NCBI GenBank assembly: GCA_030550675.1
Contig: JAUQOW010000006.1
Coordinates: 1-44,005 of the forward strand
DNA length: 44,005 nt
Direction: 5' to 3'
Origin: Chloroflexota bacterium
GTDB lineage: Bacteria > Chloroflexota > Chloroflexia > Chloroflexales > Roseiflexaceae
Part shown: positions 33,103-43,080 of the stretch, piece after piece
Position numbering within the stretch: the first letter of the stretch is position 1
Layout of the letters: each line of letters begins with the position of its first letter
Program-made: the position numbers and the translations under genes
Notes under the pieces: generated by a model
The model's input: the letters and a program-made list of their open reading frames with translations, nothing else
The model's database searches: none
Told to the model about the DNA's origin: nothing

Positions 33103-33796
33103 ATGCGTGCGAGTCCTGCAAGCCGTCGCCATCATCAATGTGGGCAATGACGAGATCGACCACTTGCTCGGGCGACAGCCCATCACTGAAAATGACACAT
33201 GCATCGGCGGCAGGTGCGCTTACGTGCCGATCCAGGCTATCACGGCGAATGATATCATTGCGAATGTGCTGGAGGTCGGCGCTGCCGCCGCGCTGTTGTA
33301 TCTCAAGCGTGCGACGACGAGCGCGCTCGTCAATTGAGGCGTCCAGGTAGATTTTGAGCGGCGCATCCGGCATCACGATGCTTCCGATGTCGCGCCCGAC
33401 CATCACGACCTGCCCGCGGCGCCCGATGGCGCGCTGCCGCTCGCGCATGATAGCGCGCGCAGCAGGGTGACGCGCCGCGATGGATACAATTCGTTCGACA
33501 TCAGGTCGCCGCAACTCCCAGGTGACATCGACGCCATCGACCAGTACCGTGTACGGTCGTCCATCGGTCGCATCGCCAGGCGGCAATACTTGAATGTCGA
33601 GATCGCGCGCCAGCGCCGCGACCGCTTCACTGTTCTCCGGATCGATGGCGCTGCGCAGAACCGCCCACGCCAGCGCCCGATACATGACGCCCGTATCGAA
33701 GAAGAGATACCCCAATCGCCTGGCGAGCAATTCGCCAAGCGTACTCTTCCCTGCGCCGGCAGGACCATCAATCGTGATGACGGACGGAGCAGACAT
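33065..33796 (-). CDS. cmk: Cytidylate kinase
   Basis: A 243-residue (d)CMP kinase that makes CDP/dCDP from the monophosphates. Visible are the P-loop GPAGAGKST (11-19), the FDTGVMYRALAWAVL substrate region, the VGRDIGSIVMPDAPLKIYLDAS motif of the family, the RRTLEIQQRG lid and NDIIRRDSLDRHVSAP. The last about 20 residues (DSHAYDRAQNPGSAGT) lie in the overlap with the next gene and are not conserved in the family, so the stop may have drifted. It is the first gene of the minus-strand operon that continues to tpl. No clear ribosome site precedes its ATG. Confidence 0.97.
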   Translation of the reverse strand: MSAPSVITIDGPAGAGKSTLGELLARRLGYLFFDTGVMYRALAWAVLRSAIDPENSEAVAALARDLDIQVLPPGDATDGRPYTVLVDGVDVTWELRRPDVERIVSIAARHPAARAIMRERQRAIGRRGQVVMVGRDIGSIVMPDAPLKIYLDASIDERARRRTLEIQQRGGSADLQHIRNDIIRRDSLDRHVSAPAADACVIFSDGLSPEQVVDLVIAHIDDGDGLQDSHAYDRAQNPGSAGT

Positions 33797-33891
33797 GCAA
33801 AAAAGGGCGTATCATGCCGCTATACTGTGTGGTATTGTAGCACGCGACACCCGCGATGTGCAAGCAAGCGCACAACGGACGGAGCATTTCT

Positions 33892-34461
33892 GTGACATTC
33901 TCTCGACAATTCTGGGACCTGTTGCTGGTCGCAACTCTGCTGTTCGGCGGCGTCTTCATCTGGACGACGCGCGCGACATCCGACGCCGTCGCAACGACTC
34001 CCGCCCCCGCGCCAGCCGCTATCCAACCGGCGCCGCTCGTCGGTCATCCGGCGCCTGAGTTCACACTGACCGCAACTGACGGCTCACAGGTGGCGCTCAG
34101 CGATTTGCGCGGGAAGGTTGTCCTGATCAATTTCTGGGCGACGTGGTGCCCGCCGTGTCGCGCCGAAATGCCTGCGATCCAGCAGGCTTACGACCGCTTC
34201 CGCGATCAGGGCTTTCTCGTGCTGGCGATCAATCAACAGGAAGACGTTGCAAGCGTTGTCAGGTTCATGAGCGATCAGCGCCTGACATTTCCGGCATTGC
34301 TCGACAGCAATGCCCGGGTCAGCGCTGATTATCAGGCGCGGGCGCTTCCCTCCAGTTTCTTCGTAGATCGGCGGGGGATCATTCGCGTCGTCTACCGCGG
34401 ACCAATGTCGCGTGGTATGATAGAGGGCGCAATCGAGCAGCTCATTGCCGAAACACCGTAA
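33892..34461 (+). CDS. TlpA/ResA-family membrane-anchored thioredoxin
   Basis: A 189-residue thiol-disulfide protein. It has an N-terminal anchor (DLLLVATLLFGGVFIW, about residues 9-24), a Pro/Ala-rich linker, and a TlpA-like thioredoxin domain with active site WCPPC (Trp85, Cys86, Cys89), the family motif APEFTLTATDGSQVALSDLRGKVVLINFWA and cis-Pro in ALPSSFF. I prefer the GTG at 33892, with GGAG 7 nt upstream, to an ATG at 33856 that has none. It would reduce or oxidise exported proteins, for example cytochrome c apoproteins. It is followed at once by an Lgt-like gene (2-bp gap). Confidence 0.93.
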   Translation: MTFSRQFWDLLLVATLLFGGVFIWTTRATSDAVATTPAPAPAAIQPAPLVGHPAPEFTLTATDGSQVALSDLRGKVVLINFWATWCPPCRAEMPAIQQAYDRFRDQGFLVLAINQQEDVASVVRFMSDQRLTFPALLDSNARVSADYQARALPSSFFVDRRGIIRVVYRGPMSRGMIEGAIEQLIAETP

Positions 34462-34463
34462 AT

Positions 34464-35204
34464 ATGCTGCCAATCATTGAACTGGGTCCCTTGAACCTGG
34501 GCAGCGGCGCGCTGTTGCTGGTCATTGCCATTTTCGTCGGGCATGCGCGATTTGAACGAGTGGCGCGTCAGCGCGGCGGCGAGTCGCTTGAGCGCCGCGC
34601 CAGTCGCTGTGCGCCGTTTGCCTTGGCGGGCGCCGCCATTGGCGCACGATTGTGGTATGGGTTATTCAACTGGGATATGTATCGTCAGTCGCCAGGTCTC
34701 TTTCTGGCGCTCCGCCTGGGAGACCTGGCATGGCCCGGTGCGCTGATTGGCGGCGCTCTTGCCGGGTACGCCTATCTGCGGCTGCGGCGTATGGACGATG
34801 CCGCCGCGCCGCTGGCGGACGCCGCAGCCCTGGCGCTGCCCCTGGCGCAGATGATCGCATCGCTCGGTCTGTTGCTCAGCGGTGAAGCCCTTGGCGCGCC
34901 GACAGACCTGCCATGGGCGGTATCATTGTTCGGCGCACTGCGGCATCCTGTCGCGCTCTACTATTTCCTGGCGGCGCTGGCGACCTGGGGAGCGCTGGCA
35001 TGGGTCGCCCGTCTCGCCGCGCAGCCTGGAACGCTTGCCATGGCGTACCTGGCGTTGCAGGGCAGCGCGATGCTCCTGCTGGAAGCGCTGCGCGTCGACT
35101 CGCTGGTCGCCAGCGGCGGTGTGCGCGTGGCGCAGATTATCGGTCTGGCAATGATTCTGACGGCACTCTGGTGGAAACGAACACAAACAACATCCACGCC
35201 ATAA
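34464..35204 (+). CDS. Lgt-family-like integral membrane protein, catalytic residues divergent
   Basis: A 246-residue polytopic membrane protein of the prolipoprotein diacylglyceryl transferase type: GARLWYGLFNW, GALIGGALAGYAYLRLRR, SGEALGAPTDLPWAV and RHPVALYYFL follow the Lgt order. The key residues of E. coli Lgt are changed: the His103 position is Pro91, the Arg143 position is Ser133, and the Asn146 position is Leu136. Only the Gly-Glu at 140-141 remains. It is therefore unlikely to be the housekeeping Lgt. The gene begins 2 bp after the tlpA-like stop, so the two are probably coupled. A role in membrane thiol or lipid chemistry is a guess. Confidence 0.75.
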   Translation: MLPIIELGPLNLGSGALLLVIAIFVGHARFERVARQRGGESLERRASRCAPFALAGAAIGARLWYGLFNWDMYRQSPGLFLALRLGDLAWPGALIGGALAGYAYLRLRRMDDAAAPLADAAALALPLAQMIASLGLLLSGEALGAPTDLPWAVSLFGALRHPVALYYFLAALATWGALAWVARLAAQPGTLAMAYLALQGSAMLLLEALRVDSLVASGGVRVAQIIGLAMILTALWWKRTQTTSTP

Positions 35205-35980
35205 AACCGCTCGCAGCGTTGCACCCCGACCAGGCGCTGATCCGCGTCTATGGCGACCTGAACGACTTTCTGCCGCTCAGTCTGCGCAACACGTGGTTTC
35301 CACGCCCCTGTCGAGGGCGCGAAACGGTCAAAAACCTGATCGAAACGTGCGGCGTGCCGCACCCTGAGATCGGTGCGTTGTTCCTCGACGGTCGCCCGGT
35401 TGATTTCGACGAACTGGTGCAACCAGGCGTCTCCGTTGAAGCCTTCCCGATCGGGTCAGCGCCGGAAACGCCTATCGCTCTGCGTCCGCCGCTGACCGAT
35501 GTGCGCTTTGTGCTCGACGCTCATTTGGGGCGGTTGGCTGCCTATTTGCGTATGCTCGGCTACGACTGCCTCTACCGGAACGATGCGCACGACGCCGAAC
35601 TGGCGCAACTGGCGCACGCAGAACAACGCATTCTGCTGACCCGCGACCTGGGATTGCTCAAGCGCAGCATCGTTATTTACGGCGCATTCGTGCGCGAGGT
35701 TATTCCAGCGCGCCAGATTGTCGAAGTCATGCGGCGGTTCAACCTGGCGCCGGCGCCGACCGTCTTCCAGCGCTGCATGCGATGCAATAGCCTGACAACG
35801 CCGGTCAGCAAAGCGGAGATCGATCACCTGCTCGAACCCAAGACCCGTCAGTATTTCGACACATTCCGCCGTTGCCCGGCGTGCGGCAAAATCTACTGGC
35901 AGGGATCGCACTACGCCCGGATGCAGGCGCTGCTGGAGTGTGCAGTTCGAGAGGGGGAGAGGTTGCAGGCGGGAAGGTAA
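35171..35980 (+). CDS. Mut7-C ubiquitin-like and Mut7-C RNase domain protein
   Basis: A protein of about 269 residues. The N-terminal part (LIRVYGDLNDFLPLSLRN to VSVEAFPI) matches the ubiquitin-like Mut7-C_ub domain. The C-terminal part is Mut7-C, a PIN-fold nuclease (RFVLDAHLGRLAAYLRMLGYDCLYRNDAHDAELAQLA, LLTRDLGLLKR) with conserved Asp residues, ending in a zinc ribbon (CMRCNSL and CPACGKIYWQGSHY). No ATG fits. A GTG at 35171 overlaps the preceding gene by 34 bp and gives the full ubiquitin-like domain; a TTG at 35219 is an alternative. It probably acts on RNA; targets unknown. Confidence 0.88.
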   Translation: METNTNNIHAIKPLAALHPDQALIRVYGDLNDFLPLSLRNTWFPRPCRGRETVKNLIETCGVPHPEIGALFLDGRPVDFDELVQPGVSVEAFPIGSAPETPIALRPPLTDVRFVLDAHLGRLAAYLRMLGYDCLYRNDAHDAELAQLAHAEQRILLTRDLGLLKRSIVIYGAFVREVIPARQIVEVMRRFNLAPAPTVFQRCMRCNSLTTPVSKAEIDHLLEPKTRQYFDTFRRCPACGKIYWQGSHYARMQALLECAVREGERLQAGR

Positions 35981-35997
35981 AACGAGGTGAACAGACC

Positions 35998-36930
35998 ATG
36001 CGCATCGCAATCGTTGGCGTCGGCGGAGTAGGCGGATATTTCGGCGGACGACTGGCGCAGGCTGGCGCCGATGTAATCTTTATCGCGCGCGGCGATAATC
36101 TGGCAGTGCTGCGCGAACGCGGACTTCGGATCGAAAGTATTGTTGGCGACGCCTGGATTGCACCAGTCCAGGCGACCGACGACCCCTCAACAGTTGGACC
36201 GGTCGATATGGTGCTGGTCGCCACCAAAGCCTGGCAACTCGACGGCGCGATCGCGCAGATGCGTCCGCTCATTGGACCAGAAACCGGCGTCGTGCCATTG
36301 CTCAACGGCGTTGAAGCCTCGGATCGGTTGGCGCAGGCATTCGGGGACGCGCACGCATTGAACGGCGTTTGCTACATTTTTGTGGCGCGCACTGAGCCAG
36401 GAGTAGTGCGGCATTCCGGCATAAACCCGCTTATCGTCTTTGGCGAACGCGACAATCGTCGCACCGCACGGATCGAAGCGCTGCGCAACTGGCTCGAACG
36501 CGCGGGGGTGCGGGTCACCATCCCGGCAGACATTCAGGCGGAAGTCTGGCGCAAATTCGTGTTTGGGGCGACCACCAGCGGATTGGGAGCGGTCACGAGA
36601 GCACCAATGGGGCTGCTGCGCGAACTCCCGGAAACGCGCCCGCTGTTTGTTCAGGGCATGCGTGAAATCGTGGCAGTGGCGCAGGCGCGCGGCATCGACC
36701 TGGACGAAAGCGCCGTCACCGCCGCGCTGGCGCAACTCGACAGCCTGCCCTATGAGACGACCGCCTCGATGCAGCGCGACATTATGGCTGGTCGTCCATC
36801 CGAACTCGACGCCCAGAATGGCGCAGTCGTGCGCCTGGGAGCCGCGGCAGGCGTTCCAACGCCGCTGCATGCCTTCATCTACCACGCCTTGTTGCCGCAA
36901 GAATATCTGGCGCGCCGAGGTGTGCAGTAG
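35998..36930 (+). CDS. panE: 2-dehydropantoate 2-reductase
   Basis: A 310-residue ApbA/PanE-family enzyme that reduces ketopantoate to pantoate with NADPH on the way to pantothenate and CoA. The Rossmann motif is GVGGVGGYFGGRLAQAG (7-23); the catalytic Lys is in VLVATKAWQL. The substrate-binding C-terminal domain shows VWRKFVFGATTSGLGAVTRAPMG and TTASMQRDIMAGRPSELDAQNGAVVRLG. The ATG at 35998 has GAGGTG before it. Many paralogues of this family act on other 2-keto acids, so the specific activity is likely but not certain. It is last in the tlpA-to-panE run. Confidence 0.92.
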   Translation: MRIAIVGVGGVGGYFGGRLAQAGADVIFIARGDNLAVLRERGLRIESIVGDAWIAPVQATDDPSTVGPVDMVLVATKAWQLDGAIAQMRPLIGPETGVVPLLNGVEASDRLAQAFGDAHALNGVCYIFVARTEPGVVRHSGINPLIVFGERDNRRTARIEALRNWLERAGVRVTIPADIQAEVWRKFVFGATTSGLGAVTRAPMGLLRELPETRPLFVQGMREIVAVAQARGIDLDESAVTAALAQLDSLPYETTASMQRDIMAGRPSELDAQNGAVVRLGAAAGVPTPLHAFIYHALLPQEYLARRGVQ

Positions 36931-36983
36931 AGGCGTTGCACTGCAACGCCCCTACTGCGCACCACGACATTAACAAAACAACA

Positions 36984-37014
36984 AGGGCGGTCGCGGTTGC
37001 GGCGCGACCGCCCT
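36984..37014 (-). terminator. Intrinsic terminator of spoVS
   Basis: AGGGCGGTCGCG (36984-36995) and CGCGACCGCCCT (37003-37014) are perfect 12-bp arms with a 7-nt loop. Read on the minus strand the stem is followed by a T-rich tract (TTGTTGTTTTGTT), a typical intrinsic terminator for spoVS 24 bp after its stop. A smaller hairpin (GGCGTTGCA-C-TGCAACGCC, 36933-36951) follows panE. Confidence 0.85.
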
Positions 37015-37037
37015 CATCCGGCAACGCCTTCCCATTC

Positions 37038-37379
37038 CTATCGCCGTTCAACCAGCAGGCGGATCGCTGTGCGCTCTTCATCATCGATGGCGACATCGAT
37101 GAACGAAGGGGTGCACACAATGTCAATACCTTCTTCACTGAGATAACTGCGCGCAATCGCCACCGCCTTGATCGCCTGATTGGTTGCACCTGCCCCAATC
37201 GACTGCACTTCCGCCACGCCGCTATCGCGGATAACGCCGGCAATAGCGCCAGCGACGGCGCTGGGGCGCGAGCGAGTTGAAACCTTCAAGACCTCAGCGC
37301 TCTGTCGTTCGACCACGTCGGCGCTGTTCGCGCCAACGGCGCGGGTGGCGGGTGTGGAGTGCGAAAGATTGCTTGCCAT
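37038..37379 (-). CDS. spoVS: SpoVS-family protein
   Basis: A 113-residue protein whose residues 28-113 are a complete SpoVS (Alba-like fold): EVLKVSTRSRPSAVAGAIAGVIRD, VQSIGAGATNQAIKAVAIARSYL and ICTPSF-type VCTPSFIDVAIDDEERTAI. An N-terminal extension of about 27 residues (Ser/Thr/Ala-rich) is not part of the usual 86-residue protein. The ATG at 37379 has GGAGGAGG upstream, which supports the extension. SpoVS affects sporulation and septum formation in Bacillus, where it lies beside rny and ymdB. Here it also follows rny, although nothing else suggests sporulation. A nucleic-acid-binding role is plausible from the fold. Confidence 0.95.
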   Translation of the reverse strand: MASNLSHSTPATRAVGANSADVVERQSAEVLKVSTRSRPSAVAGAIAGVIRDSGVAEVQSIGAGATNQAIKAVAIARSYLSEEGIDIVCTPSFIDVAIDDEERTAIRLLVERR

Positions 37380-37575
37380 ACGTGCCTCCTCCGAATGGGT
37401 TGGGCGCCGGCCCGAGCGCCGGCTGGTGATTTGCGATGCCATAGCCGAATTGTCGCAGTGCGAGACGCGCGCCCTACGGCGGCGCCTCGCAGCAGCTGCG
37501 GAGAGACCGTGCGGCAAGGTCGGCGGTCGGGGCCGCTCCTGCCGTGAGGCGTTCCGGCGCCTCTGATTCCGGTGA
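37380..37575. other. Gap between rny and spoVS
   Basis: This 196-bp gap has several GC-rich inverted segments, for example GCGCCGGCCCGAGCGCCGGC near 37406 and TGCGAG...CTCGCA near 37459-37491. They could form a structured linker in an rny-spoVS transcript. No promoter with good boxes and no ORF with a ribosome site is seen. Confidence 0.4.
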
Positions 37576-39108
37576 TCAGCGCGCATAATCAACCGCGCGC
37601 GTCTCACGAATGACCGTCACCTTAATCTGCCCAGGATATTGCAGGCTTTCCTCGATTTTCTTGGCGACATCACGGGCGAGATGAATACTGCCAAGATCAT
37701 CGATGGCGTCGGGCTGCACCATCACCCGCACCTCGCGTCCTGCCTGAACAGCAAAGGCGCGCTGAACGCCACTGAATGACGTCGCCACCGTTTCAAGCGC
37801 TTCGAGGCGCTTGATATACAGGTCGAGCGTCTCGCGGCGCGCTCCGGGGCGCCCGCCGGAGATGGCGTCGACCGCCTGGACCAGCCAGGCTTCGACGGTT
37901 TGCGGTTCTTCATCATTATGATGGGCGGCAATTGCGTGCACAATTGCTGGCGATTTTCCAAGGCGGCGCGCGATCTCAGCGCCAATCAACGCATGCGGCC
38001 CCTGCACTTCATGGTCGACTGCCTTCCCGATGTCATGCAGCAACGCGGCAGTTTTCGCCACATTGATGTTGGCGCCGATTTCAGCAGCAATATGCGCCGC
38101 AAGCAGCGCGCACTCCAGCGAGTGCTGCAGTACGTTCTGCCCGTAACTCGTCCGATATTTCAGACGCCCCAGCAGTTTGATCAGATCAGGGTGCAGTCCC
38201 TGAACGTTCGCTTCATAGGCGACTCGCTCGCCCTCTTCGCGCATGATCTGTTCGACCTCTTGCTGGGTTTTACTCACGACCTCCTCGATCCGCGTCGGAT
38301 GGATTCGACCATCCTTGAGCAACTTGATCAGCGCCAGACGCGCCACTTCCCGCCGCACCGGATCGTGACACGAGAGCGTAACCGCTTCCGGAGTGTCGTC
38401 GACGATAATATCGACGCCGGTCAGTTGCTCGAATGCGCGAATATTTCGCCCTTCGCGCCCGATGATTCGCCCCTTCAGCTCTTCGCTCGGAAGCGCAACG
38501 GTTGAAACGGTCACCTCGGCGACGTACTCCGAGGCGCACCGCTGAATCGCCATGCTGATCACTTTCCGCGCCACCTTGTCCGCCTCTTCGCGCATAGTCT
38601 TTTCGATCTCGCGAATGCGGCGCGCCGCTTCGTCGCGCGTCTCGTCTTCAACACGCTTCAGAATAATGGCGCGGGCTTCCTCCCGGCTCAATGCAGAAAT
38701 GCGCTCAAGCTCCGTTTGCTGCTGTTGACGCAGTTGTTCAGCCTCCTGGTGAAGCTGTTCCACCTGACGCTCGCGTTGCTGCAGCTGGCGTTCGCGTCGT
38801 TCGAGACCCTCGATTTTGCGGTCGAGATTCTCCTCCTTCCGTTGCAGCCGTTCCTCCTGCTTCGCAAGCGCTGCACGCGCTTCGCGTATTTGCGCCTCGG
38901 CTTCAGCGCGGAGCCGGAGCGCTTCATCAGTCGCGCGGAGAATGAGATCTTTTTGTTCAGATCGCGTCGCTTCCAGTTGCAGTCGGGCTTCCGCCTCGAT
39001 CTGCCGAATCTGGCTCTGAACGCTGTTTTTGTAAATAAGAATGCCTATGCCCGCGCCAATCGCAAGCCCGATGATCAGCGCAGGCAAGGCCCATACGAGC
39101 CATTGCAC
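37576..39108 (-). CDS. rny: Ribonuclease Y
   Basis: A 510-residue membrane-anchored endoribonuclease that starts mRNA decay. It has an N-terminal span (about residues 4-26), a long Glu/Gln/Arg-rich coiled coil (about 30-170), a KH domain with GREGRN (217-222), and an HD domain with His358-Asp359 in [12 protein letters not shown]. The C-terminal region ends in [13 protein letters not shown], as in other RNase Y proteins. I use the GTG at 39108, behind AGGAGG, because the ATG at 39183 adds a stretch outside the family and the total then matches the usual 510-520 residues. It is followed by spoVS. Confidence 0.97.
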   Translation of the reverse strand: MQWLVWALPALIIGLAIGAGIGILIYKNSVQSQIRQIEAEARLQLEATRSEQKDLILRATDEALRLRAEAEAQIREARAALAKQEERLQRKEENLDRKIEGLERRERQLQQRERQVEQLHQEAEQLRQQQQTELERISALSREEARAIILKRVEDETRDEAARRIREIEKTMREEADKVARKVISMAIQRCASEYVAEVTVSTVALPSEELKGRIIGREGRNIRAFEQLTGVDIIVDDTPEAVTLSCHDPVRREVARLALIKLLKDGRIHPTRIEEVVSKTQQEVEQIMREEGERVAYEANVQGLHPDLIKLLGRLKYRTSYGQNVLQHSLECALLAAHIAAEIGANINVAKTAALLHDIGKAVDHEVQGPHALIGAEIARRLGKSPAIVHAIAAHHNDEEPQTVEAWLVQAVDAISGGRPGARRETLDLYIKRLEALETVATSFSGVQRAFAVQAGREVRVMVQPDAIDDLGSIHLARDVAKKIEESLQYPGQIKVTVIRETRAVDYAR

Positions 39109-39208
39109 AACGTCCTCCTGCTCAGTTGTAAAGGTGCAGCATGCTACAGCCCACTGCCGGGCTGTGGCTACGGGCTCAAACATGCGCTAACGTGTGTGAG
39201 TACATGTT

Positions 39209-39238
39209 ATATTACTCTGCGGGTACATCTTCTGTCAA
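39209..39238 (-). promoter_or_regulatory. rny promoter
   Basis: On the minus strand TTGACA (39233-39238), an 18-bp spacer and TAATAT (39209-39214) form a good sigma70-type promoter. The expected start near 39202 gives a leader of about 94 nt. A second TTGACA lies 15 bp further upstream. Confidence 0.65.
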
Positions 39239-39264
39239 GATGAACGGCTTGTCAAGAGTCATGA

Positions 39265-39273
39265 TGGTATAAT
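39265..39273 (+). promoter_or_regulatory. smc extended -10 promoter
   Basis: TGGTATAAT (39265-39273) is a perfect extended -10 element with no matching -35 box. The expected start near 39280 leaves a leader of about 26 nt. No Shine-Dalgarno sequence is visible before the smc ATG at 39306. Confidence 0.6.
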
Positions 39274-39305
39274 ATCGCGCCAGTTTTGCAATTGCACTCA
39301 TACCC

Positions 39306-42300
39306 ATGCACCTGCGTCGCCTTGAAATTCAGGGGTTCAAAACGTTCGCCGGGCGCACGCTGTTCGAGTTTCAGCCCGGCGTCACCGCTGTGGTCGGTCC
39401 TAATGGCAGCGGCAAGTCGAACCTTGTTGACGCCATCCGCTGGGTGCTCGGCGAGCAACATCCGGGCGCGCTGCGCTGTAAACGCACTGAAGACCTGATC
39501 TTCAGCGGCGGCGGACGGCGCGCCCCCGCCGGGTTCGCTGAGGTCTCGCTGACGATCGATAACAGTGATCGTCTGCTGTCTGCGCCGTACAGTGAAGTGA
39601 CGATTACGCGCCGCGCAACGCGCTCTGGCGAGAATGAGTATTTCATCAATCGCCAGCGCGTCCGACTGCGTGATGTTCAGGAAGTTGCCGCGCCGATAAG
39701 CGGCGCATATGCGATTATCAATCAAGGGTTGGTCGATGCGGCGCTCAACCTCCGCCCTCTGGAGCGCCGCCGTCTGTTTGAGGATGCGGCATCCATCAGC
39801 GTCTATGAGCAACGCCGCGTCGATACAGAGCGTCGCCTGCGCGAGACGAACGCCAACATTGCGCGGTGCGCCGACATTCTGGCGGAACTCGAACCGCGTC
39901 TCCGCTCTCTAAAGCGACAGGCGGCGCTTGCCCGCTCCCATCGCGATCTGAGCGCCGAATTGCACGTTGTGCTCGCCCTGTATTATGCGCGCCTGTGGCG
40001 CACGGCGCAGGCGGAGTGCGCCGCTGCGGAACAGTCCGCCCGGTCGCTGGCGGAAACGCTCGCAGCGCGTCAGACGGATATCGCGGTCGCATCCGCCGCG
40101 ATTCAGCGCATCCGCGATCAGATTCACGCGCTGCGCACCCGCATCGGCGCGCTGCATGCCGAAAGCAGCGCGCTGCACGCCAGCGCGGAATCCATGCAAC
40201 GCACGCTGGCGGTCGGTCACGAGCGACTCACCGCGCTGAAACGCCAGATTGAGGATCAGGAGCGCGCTCTGCGCGACCTTGACCATCAGCGCGCCGCGCA
40301 GCAGTCGGAACAGGAAGCCGTCGCCGCGCAACTCGCCAGCGCCGAACAACGCCTCGATCAGGCGCAGCAGGAGTACGCCGCATACGAAGCGCGGCGCGCT
40401 GAACGAGTCGCGCGGCGCGCCGCACTGCGCCAGTCGCTCGACGAGGCGCGTCGCGCCCTGATGGAGATCCGGGCGGCGCTCGGCGCAACGCACCGCCAGA
40501 AGACACAGATCGAAGAGCACTGCGAACGCCTGGCGCGCGAGCGCGCGACTGCCGAAGAGTCACTGGCAGCCGCGCAGGATGCGCTGGCGGCGCGCCGCGC
40601 TGACCTTGCTCAGGCGGAGGCGCAGGTCGCAGCGCTGGACCAGGAGTTGATCGAAGCGTCGCTCCGCGTTGAACAGGCGCATAGTGATGTCGAACGCTGT
40701 CGCCGCCAACGCGTCGCTGCTGCCGAGGCGCTCGAAGCGGCGCGCCGGCGCCAGACGGACCTGGAAGCGCGCCTGGAAACCTTGCGCCGTCTCCATCGCA
40801 GCTACACCGGGACGTTTGCTGGCGTGCGCGCTGCTATGCAGTGGGCGGAAGCGCAGGGGCGCGCTGGCTTTGCACTCGTCGCAAGCCTGCTGCGCGTCCC
40901 TGCGGAACTTGAGACGGCGGTCGAAGCGGCGCTCGGTTCGCGTCTTCAGAACATCGTCGTTGATCGCTGGGAAGACGCCGAAGCAGCGATTGAGGCGCTC
41001 AAACGGAGCGGCGAAGGGCGCGCCACCTTCCTCCCGCTCGATACCATTCGGACGCGCAGCAACGACGGCGAACGGGCGCGCATTATGGTTGACCCGGACA
41101 ACGGCGTGCTCGGCGTCGCTTCCGACCTGATCGACGTCGATGCGCGCTACCGTCCGATCGCCGATATGCTCCTGGGTCGCACCCTGATTGTGCGCACGCT
41201 GGCAGTCGCCCGGCGTGAACTCCACCGGATCGGCGGCGGGTGGACCATCGTCACCCTGGCAGGGGAGCAGGTCAGCGCGGCTGGCGCCGTGACCGGCGGC
41301 GCTGCGGTGAAGGAAAGCGGAACCCTGCGGCGCGAACGCGAACTCCGCGAACTGCCCGAACGCCTGGAGGCGGCAACCCGCGCCGTCGAACAGGCGCATG
41401 CGCGGCTCGTCGCCGCCAGCGAAGCGTATGCCGCCGCCGAACAGACGGCGCGCGACGCGGAACGTCACCAGCGCCAGGTGCAGCGCAGCCTCGATCAGGC
41501 GCGCGTCACTGCGGCGCAGGCGCAACGCGCCGTTGATCGCGCCGATGCGGAATGCCTGATCCGACAACGACGCATCGAGCAGATCGACGCTGAGATCACT
41601 GTGATCCGCGACCGTCTCCAATCCATCATCGCCGAACAGGAAGAACTGACGCAACGCGAGGGCGCGGCGCGCGCGCAGGTTGATCACCTGCAGGCGCAGG
41701 AGGAGTCGCAACGCGCCGCAGACGCCGCCGACAACGAGGCGCTGGCGGTCCTGCGCGCGCGCCGCGCCGACGCCGAAGGCGAGGTGCGCGCCCTGCGCGC
41801 CGTGCTGCACACCGGCGTCCAGACGCTGGCGCGCCTCGATGAACAGCGTCGGGCGCTGACGGGGCGCATCGAGCGCCTGCACCGCGAACGCGAAACGCTC
41901 GCGCATGAACTGACCCAAACCACCGCCCGCCATCAGACGCTGCTGGAACAGATCGACGCGCTGCGCGCTCGCATCGACCCTGCCGAAGCGGAACTGAACG
42001 TTCTCGAACAGCAGCGCGAAGAGCATGAGGCGCGCGCACAGAGCCTGACCAGCGCCCTGATCGACGCTGAGACCGCGTACAACCGGGCGACAGTCGAAGC
42101 GCAACGCGCGCATGATCGCCTGGAAACTTTGCGGGAGCGCGCCGCTGGCGACGGCATTGACATTGAAGCCGCTGTCCAATCCTCTCCAGAACCGCAGCCG
42201 GACCGCGATATTGAAACGTTGCAGCAGCGCATTGGTGAACTGCGACAGCGCATCTCCCGGCTGGGAGTGATCAACCCGCTGGCGCTCGAAGAGTACGACG

Positions 42301-42908
42301 AAGCTGCAGCGCGCTACGAATTTCTGAGCAATCAGATGAACGATTTGCGCGCCGCCTCAGCGACGCTCAACGAGTTGATCGCCGAGCTGGACAATGCCAT
42401 TCGCACCCGCTTCGAAACAACGTTCCGCACCGTCGCCGCTGAGTTCGAGCGCAGCTTCACCCGGTTGTTCGGCGGCGGCGAAGCGCGCCTGGCGTTGATC
42501 AACGACAACGGCGACGAAGACGACGATCAGAACGGCGTCCGACCGCCAGGCATCGCCTCGCTCGGTGTTGAGATTATCGCCCGTCCGCCGGGAAAGCGCC
42601 AGCAACATCTGGCGTTGCTGTCGGGCGGGGAGCGCGCCCTGACCGCTGCGGCGCTGCTCTTTGCCATTCTGAAGGCAAACCCGACGCCCTTCTGCGTCCT
42701 CGACGAGGTTGACGCCGCGCTCGACGAAGCCAATGTCGGGCGCTTCCGCGACGCTCTCGCCGAACTGAGCGCGAAAACGCAGTTTATTATTGTCACCCAC
42801 AATCGCGGAACTATTGAGATTGCCGATACGATCTACGGCGTCACCATGGGCGACGATGGCGCTTCACGAGTGCTCTCGCTCCGCCTCGAGGAAGTCGACC
42901 AACCCTAG
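39306..42908 (+). CDS. smc: Chromosome segregation ATPase SMC
   Basis: A 1200-residue SMC protein, the core of the bacterial condensin that compacts and separates chromosomes with ScpA and ScpB. Walker A GPNGSGKS lies at 31-38, the Q-loop in the first 150 residues. Long Gln/Arg/Ala/Glu-rich coiled coils (about 170-500 and 660-1000) flank a hinge (about 505-645, with [39 protein letters not shown] and [11 protein letters not shown]). The signature LSGGERAL is near 1105 and Walker [17 protein letters not shown] near 1129. The length is typical. The gene stands alone behind an extended -10 promoter; scpA and scpB are not in the window. Confidence 0.98.
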   Translation: MHLRRLEIQGFKTFAGRTLFEFQPGVTAVVGPNGSGKSNLVDAIRWVLGEQHPGALRCKRTEDLIFSGGGRRAPAGFAEVSLTIDNSDRLLSAPYSEVTITRRATRSGENEYFINRQRVRLRDVQEVAAPISGAYAIINQGLVDAALNLRPLERRRLFEDAASISVYEQRRVDTERRLRETNANIARCADILAELEPRLRSLKRQAALARSHRDLSAELHVVLALYYARLWRTAQAECAAAEQSARSLAETLAARQTDIAVASAAIQRIRDQIHALRTRIGALHAESSALHASAESMQRTLAVGHERLTALKRQIEDQERALRDLDHQRAAQQSEQEAVAAQLASAEQRLDQAQQEYAAYEARRAERVARRAALRQSLDEARRALMEIRAALGATHRQKTQIEEHCERLARERATAEESLAAAQDALAARRADLAQAEAQVAALDQELIEASLRVEQAHSDVERCRRQRVAAAEALEAARRRQTDLEARLETLRRLHRSYTGTFAGVRAAMQWAEAQGRAGFALVASLLRVPAELETAVEAALGSRLQNIVVDRWEDAEAAIEALKRSGEGRATFLPLDTIRTRSNDGERARIMVDPDNGVLGVASDLIDVDARYRPIADMLLGRTLIVRTLAVARRELHRIGGGWTIVTLAGEQVSAAGAVTGGAAVKESGTLRRERELRELPERLEAATRAVEQAHARLVAASEAYAAAEQTARDAERHQRQVQRSLDQARVTAAQAQRAVDRADAECLIRQRRIEQIDAEITVIRDRLQSIIAEQEELTQREGAARAQVDHLQAQEESQRAADAADNEALAVLRARRADAEGEVRALRAVLHTGVQTLARLDEQRRALTGRIERLHRERETLAHELTQTTARHQTLLEQIDALRARIDPAEAELNVLEQQREEHEARAQSLTSALIDAETAYNRATVEAQRAHDRLETLRERAAGDGIDIEAAVQSSPEPQPDRDIETLQQRIGELRQRISRLGVINPLALEEYDEAAARYEFLSNQMNDLRAASATLNELIAELDNAIRTRFETTFRTVAAEFERSFTRLFGGGEARLALINDNGDEDDDQNGVRPPGIASLGVEIIARPPGKRQQHLALLSGGERALTAAALLFAILKANPTPFCVLDEVDAALDEANVGRFRDALAELSAKTQFIIVTHNRGTIEIADTIYGVTMGDDGASRVLSLRLEEVDQP

Positions 42909-43080
42909 AAAGCCTGTCGAAGACGCGGAAGCATCCTGCCGCGTTCTGGCAACCAGGCGCACAACGGAATGCGTGCAATCCCCGAACATTGAGCGATTCG
43001 CCCTGCGTCCAGGGCGCTATCGCGGCGTGCCATGCTATGATTCCTGCCAGAATCTGCTGCCCGCAAGGAGTATATGGTCT

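Noticed and set aside
40560-42179. A 539-codon minus-strand ORF
   Set aside because: It is antisense to the smc coiled-coil region; composition only.
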